This document shows, piece after piece, positions 60,447-64,000 of a stretch of 64,000 nucleotides of DNA; the first letter of the stretch is position 1; every line of letters starts with the position of its first letter. The stretch is from Bin87 sp965204905 (GTDB taxonomy: Bacteria; Chloroflexota; Dehalococcoidia; Lucifugimonadales; UBA3495), in assembly GCA_965204905.1 (NCBI GenBank), contig OZ242042.1, positions 310,001 to 374,000 of the forward strand. Direction: 5' to 3'. The notes under the pieces are model-generated. The model had not been told where the DNA came from and did not search any database. It was given only the letters and a program-made list of their open reading frames with translations. The translations under genes and the position numbers were made by a program.

Positions 60447-60983
60447 CGTCAGAGGCATTCCTTATTGTCGTTAATCATTGCCTGATCAAGTTCCTCAATT
60501 ACCAGACGGTTCATGGTCAGAGTCCCACTCCGAAGGAGTTGGATGAGATGATGATGGAAGGTCGTTTTTGTGAATTGTAGACGGGGCGTCCAAAATCCAG
60601 CCTGCCCTTCCCGTCTAGGGTAAACGGGCTTTCAGCCTCGTCCTGGCTTGGTCTCGCTCAAGCGCGAGAGTCTGAGGTTCTGGCGGACCGTGGTGGAGTA
60701 TCCGGCAGAAATATTCCGGCACACGGCTGCGAACCCGTCGGTCTAGGGGCCACGGTTCATCCGTAGGGTGCGTTGCCCTCTTTCACCGCCGTAGCGTACT
60801 CGTTGCCTTGTCTCGCGAACGCATTGCACCTCTTCGTGGTTCAGGCTGTCAACGGCGTGGCAACCGATATTTTTGCTGTTGGCAGGGTCGTAGCGCAGGT
60901 CGAATTTCAGCGTGCGGATCATGGTCGTTGCGGAGCAGGCATCAGTCGCGATCAGGATTTACGGGATTGGCAGTGATTCATGG
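60447..60983. other. Intergenic stretch to the right of IS21
   Basis: The first ~30 bases carry the displaced end of the HEPN gene (VRGIPYCR, stop). Beyond that no frame has a ribosome site or known motif on either strand, and no convincing RNA gene was found. Confidence 0.45.
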
Positions 60984-62189
60984 TCAACGGCCTTTCTGAG
61001 GGTAAGTAAACTTGCGCTGCCAGGAAACGTATGGACCATAGAATCGACGGTGGATGGATCCATCTGGTTGCATTGACGCTTGGCTGAACTGGAAATCGCT
61101 AATTGGAGAGACGTAATGCTTGGCGAGGATAACCTCCAAAATATCTCGTTTAGCGTCATCCTCGGTGCGCTCACCAAATATGATGCCCTTAAGTGCTCTG
61201 ATCGGGTACTGCACCGTATGCCTGTTTGGCTCTTCACGCATAATACCTCCCCAGTCGGACCGGCAGAACATGCGAACTTCTTGCTCTGCTTCCCATTGCC
61301 GGTGCTTGGTAAGAAGGTTTTCCCGGCTGAATTCTCTTTGCTGGGACCTCGCTTGTCCGATCTTTTCTCGGTCTTCAGGTAGGAAAGGGCAAAGCGGGCT
61401 GGGAATCCCGTTTTCATCGGTGAAGAGCCGCTCGTATTCCGAAAGTGTCAGTGTTGGAACGTTGGCAAAAAACTCGATCTCAGGCTTGGTCATTTCATAC
61501 CGCACGTCATCGAGTTCGACTTCGGCGGTATACTCAGGTGGTTCGATATCCTGTAAAGATTTTCTGTCGAACACCAAGCAGACCCCGCGGTGCTGGTCTG
61601 CGTACGCGGACCACAGGTAGGGATTTTGAAAATCCTTGGTGAAACAGGCTAATCCCCATTCGGACAGGAGTAGTTTCCCCATCGCTTGGACGAATCTTTT
61701 TGGGAAGTCGCGTAGTGTGCTCGCTTCGAGAAGCGGGCCAGGTCGCTGGAGGGCGGGAGGTATCAACTTCGACAGGAAGGTCTGCAACTCGGAACCTGAC
61801 ACGGCTTTTTTGCGGTTAGTCAGGTCCTTGAGGACCCGGTTGTACTGAGGGTTGCAGATTTCACGGAAACTGGAAGCGTGGGTCTCTGCTCTTGCAAGGA
61901 GTGGTTCCAACAACGATTCTCGTGGCAGCCAGTGATAGCCTGGTAGAAATACGTCCCCGGTATTTAGTGACACCGCGAGTGACCGCCAGTAGTAGTTAAT
62001 CAGATTTGGCCATACTATGGCGTCCCCTTGCCATACTACGTTCACGGTGTCTTCCGCAACGTCATTGAGTTCGTCAGGTCTGGCCAAGTAACAGGTCTGA
62101 CGGTACAGTTCTTTATGGATCCCGATCAGCGCGTCAACGGATCGAAAACGGTAGATTTCATTTTCTCTTGGTATAGCGCTAAAGCTCAT
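60984..62189 (-). CDS. DUF2971 family protein
   Basis: The 401-residue protein shows the DUF2971 pattern: an N-terminal IYRFRSVDALIGI with LARPDELND, a central WGLACFTKDFQNPYLWSAYA then DQHRGVCLVFD, and a later LKGIIFGERTEDD. The family's function is unknown, though members often lie in defence islands. The ATG overlaps the stop of the upstream frame as ATGA, suggesting coupled translation of a two-gene unit. Confidence 0.82.
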   Translation of the reverse strand: MSFSAIPRENEIYRFRSVDALIGIHKELYRQTCYLARPDELNDVAEDTVNVVWQGDAIVWPNLINYYWRSLAVSLNTGDVFLPGYHWLPRESLLEPLLARAETHASSFREICNPQYNRVLKDLTNRKKAVSGSELQTFLSKLIPPALQRPGPLLEASTLRDFPKRFVQAMGKLLLSEWGLACFTKDFQNPYLWSAYADQHRGVCLVFDRKSLQDIEPPEYTAEVELDDVRYEMTKPEIEFFANVPTLTLSEYERLFTDENGIPSPLCPFLPEDREKIGQARSQQREFSRENLLTKHRQWEAEQEVRMFCRSDWGGIMREEPNRHTVQYPIRALKGIIFGERTEDDAKRDILEVILAKHYVSPISDFQFSQASMQPDGSIHRRFYGPYVSWQRKFTYPQKGR

Positions 62190-62490
62190 GATCCGATGTG
62201 CCTCCCTGAAAATTGCTCGCTCCCTTCGTTGATCTGCCGTTCCGCCAGTGCGGCTTGGGTCGGGTCGCTGAGCAATTGAGCGACGGCTGTCTCAATCTCT
62301 TGGGCGACTGTGCTGTTGGATCGCCACTCATGGCGTAGCAAGCGGCGCGGGATTGTCTGTCGCCTGCCGGCTTGGACATGATGTTGCTTCCGGCGGTCGG
62401 CGCAGCGTATTCCTGCTCGGCTGCTTTACCCAGTTCGATGAGGCGGATGTTTAGCGGGTCGTCGCAATCGTAGCGCGGGGCGGTTAGCAT
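62186..62490 (-). pseudogene. Small gene upstream of DUF2971, apparently frameshifted
   Basis: The frame ending at the ATGA overlap reads RRLLRHEWRSNSTVAQEIET, AVAQLLSDPTQAALAERQIN and EGSEQFSGRHIGS, plausible protein. It has no good start. The best start (62490) lies in another frame beginning MLTAPRYDCDDPLNIRLIEL, also plausible, then PTAGSN. A one-base indel near 62385 would join them into a protein of about 100 residues. It could also be two unrelated frames. Confidence 0.4.
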
Positions 62491-63013
62491 TCAGCCGTGC
62501 TTGTGGGATTATCGCATTTCTTTGGCCGGTTTGGTTGGTGAGTTGTGGAATGCAAAAAGCCACCACCGGCTGCGGGTCTAGGATCGGGGGTGCTGGGTGC
62601 GCTACGGCGTCGATGGTGGTGTTGATGGCGTTTCTGCTGGCTTTGAAATCCCGAGGTTGTGCAAAGAGACTGAGAGGGTGTGATTGGGCCTATAGTTGTC
62701 GGGGTGCTGGTTGGGTATGGTCGTGGCGGTTGAATGCAACCAGTGGCTTCTGGTGTCGCCGTGGCGGGTCGCTGAACCATCTGCCGGGTACGAAGATGGA
62801 GCGCTTAAGGGAGCAGTCTTCGCATCGGACTTGCCGCCCAAGCAGCACCATCCGCCTGAGGCGGACTAGTGGGATCGGCTGGTGCCGGCAAGGGCTTTCT
62901 CGCCAATGCCTTTGGGTACTCTGCCATGCGCGCCGGACGCGTCTCACACGGGCGTAAAAGACGGCAGAGTTTGACACCAACTCTGCTGCCGTCAAACCCT
63001 GCTGTGGACGGTC
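62491..63013. other. Stretch without a supported gene
   Basis: Several long overlapping frames are open, as expected in GC-rich DNA, but none has a start site with conserved motifs. A CGTAAAAGACGGCAGAG...CTCTGCTGCCG segment near 62960 is partly self-complementary. Confidence 0.4.
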
Positions 63014-63721
63014 TTATGGTCTGTACTGCAAAAACGGCACGTCTGGACCACCGGCTATGGCCTCTTCCTGTTCCTGCCCCACCACGAAGGGCATCGTTGT
63101 CATGCCGGTTGCTCGGCCGAAAATCTCGGCGCGCTCGGTGGCGCGGCTCCGGTCGTCGTCCTGGACGGTGACGGAGATCTCGATCACCGCGCAGACCACG
63201 TTGCCCTGCTGGTCCTCGCAGCGGACTATGCTGTCCGCCGCCTCCACCTGCTCCGCTTCCTGTCGGGTGATGCGTTCTTCTCTGATGGCCGGCATGAGGA
63301 CGTCGGCCTCAAACTCGGATGCGTCCCATCGGGCTGCGAAGATGACGGTGGCTTTGTCCATGTCCAGCCGTCCTCTGACCATGCGGCGGGACTGCTCAAT
63401 GGCTTTGCTCTCGTAGTCGCTGCCCATCAGGTTGGCAATCTGGCCTGATGTGCGGGTGCCTTGCTCTATCAGGTTGTCGACCTGTCCTGATATGCGGTTC
63501 ACGTCGGTCCTGAGCTCGCTCACGTCCTCTTCCAGGCGGGTGAACCTGGCGGGCAGCAGCAGCAACTCCTCGGTGAGGATCTCCTTTCTGAGATCCTGGC
63601 GGATGGCGTCATCGTTGCGGATGACGTCGACGACGTGCTTGTGGAATTCCCGTTGCAGGTCGGGGTTTTGCTCCAGCGCGTCGAGGATGTCCTGCATGGT
63701 GGCGATGTTCTGCTGGGTCAT
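63014..63721 (-). CDS. Hypothetical protein: coiled coil plus nuclease-like C-terminal domain
   Basis: A 235-residue relative of the protein at 12514-13242. The N-terminus (QDILDALEQNPDLQREFHKH) is helical, followed by a coiled coil (FTRLEEDVSELRTDVNRISG) and an alpha/beta domain with AADSIVRCEDQQGNVVCAVI then EIS. This is the same D...ExS core as its relative, aligned to PD-(D/E)XK but lacking the Lys. No partner gene is evident; the next gene upstream on the same strand is the cysteine-tail protein at the window edge. Confidence 0.7.
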   Translation of the reverse strand: MTQQNIATMQDILDALEQNPDLQREFHKHVVDVIRNDDAIRQDLRKEILTEELLLLPARFTRLEEDVSELRTDVNRISGQVDNLIEQGTRTSGQIANLMGSDYESKAIEQSRRMVRGRLDMDKATVIFAARWDASEFEADVLMPAIREERITRQEAEQVEAADSIVRCEDQQGNVVCAVIEISVTVQDDDRSRATERAEIFGRATGMTTMPFVVGQEQEEAIAGGPDVPFLQYRP

Positions 63722-63803
63722 GGTGGCTACCTTGGTTGAATTATATCCTTGTTCGGAGCGTCACGGGAGGCCGGGCTCCGGCAAATGCGCGTCGCCGTCT
63801 CTC

Positions 63804-64000
63804 TCAGAAGTCCTCTATGGCGGTCTCGGCCGGCTCGTATGGCCCTTCCAGCCGTTCTGGGCAGTCTAGTTCAGTGATGTCGCAGAAGCGGCACTCTTGG
63901 GCGCTGGGGACTGCTGGCGGTGGATTCGGCGCTGCCACCTTCCGGATCAGCGCGCCCATATCACGGATGAATCCGTTGTCCATCGCTCCCCGCGGTATCC
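63804..64000 (-). CDS. C-terminal part of a nuclease-family protein with Fe-S-type cysteine tail (cut by window edge)
   Basis: The frame is open to the last base. The visible 64 residues read GAMDNGFIRDMGALIRKVAA, then QECRFCDITELDCPERLEGP and AETAIEDF. The CxxC...C triplet is spaced as in AddB/Cas4 nucleases, where three C-terminal Cys and one upstream Cys bind 4Fe-4S. It is the intact version of the tail seen at 51874-52227 and 39325-39510. The nuclease part lies outside the window. Confidence 0.65.
   Translation of the reverse strand, partial: IPRGAMDNGFIRDMGALIRKVAAPNPPPAVPSAQECRFCDITELDCPERLEGPYEPAETAIEDF

Noticed and set aside
60640..60780. Possible structured RNA right of IS21
   Set aside because: Some short complementary runs exist, but no tRNA, riboswitch or other known fold could be assembled.
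62690..62995. Hundred-codon minus-strand frame with a CxDC pair
   Set aside because: No start site, no second metal pair and no similarity recognised; the overlapping open frames are typical of GC-rich non-coding DNA.

Overview
The window is GC-rich bacterial DNA with long genes on both strands. The gene mix suggests an uncultured Chloroflexota (SAR202/Dehalococcoidia-like or sponge-associated), probably a metagenome-derived contig. Supporting signs are class III CoA-transferase fusions, a sulfopyruvate-decarboxylase-type TPP enzyme pair, AddAB-like recombination nucleases, DUF1800/DUF1501 pairs and many worn insertion sequences. The taxonomic call is inference; no rRNA, tRNA or CRISPR array was seen.

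Layout. 1-17.4 kb is ordinary metabolism: a thiolase-like lipid-transfer protein (cut by the window edge), a two-subunit TPP decarboxylase, a double CoA-transferase, AddA/AddB, an SDR, an alpha/beta hydrolase with a cupin, an amidase and an aldo/keto reductase. 17.4-19.8 kb holds a zinc-binding ABC-transporter lipoprotein with an AztD-like beta-propeller inserted between its two lobes, interrupted by one in-frame TGA. 20-25 kb is a graveyard of mobile elements (integrase scar, IS630, IS21, IS66) around one intact GMC oxidoreductase. 25-36 kb carries a DUF1800-DUF1501-NHL operon, a Fic protein, an EamA transporter, an XRE regulator fused to a membrane domain, and a 1143-residue secreted repeat protein. 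36.4-38.6 kb is a transposon nested in a transposon (ISNCY-like in IS1380). 38.7-40.8 kb has a NERD nuclease with a frameshifted tail, a tiny membrane protein and an integrase remnant. 41.2-47.5 kb encodes an NDP-sugar epimerase followed by a ~1726-residue protein that joins four glycosyltransferase-like segments, a kinase-like fold and a methyltransferase.

47.7-64 kb is an accessory and defence-like island. It holds a complete IS1380, a three-gene translationally coupled operon that looks like an undescribed ATP-grasp peptide-modification (graspetide-like) system, and a Septu-like ATPase/HNH pair. It also holds a run of very small cysteine-rich proteins, a complete IS630 that needs a +1 frameshift, a HEPN-domain protein whose end was rewritten by a complete IS21, a DUF2971 protein, and fragments of a nuclease family with an Fe-S-type cysteine tail.

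The best candidates for new biology are the ATP-grasp operon (49.6-51.5 kb), the AztC/AztD-type fusion (17.4-19.8 kb), the multi-domain glycosyltransferase (42.3-47.5 kb) and the small zinc-ribbon cluster (54.8-55.7 kb).
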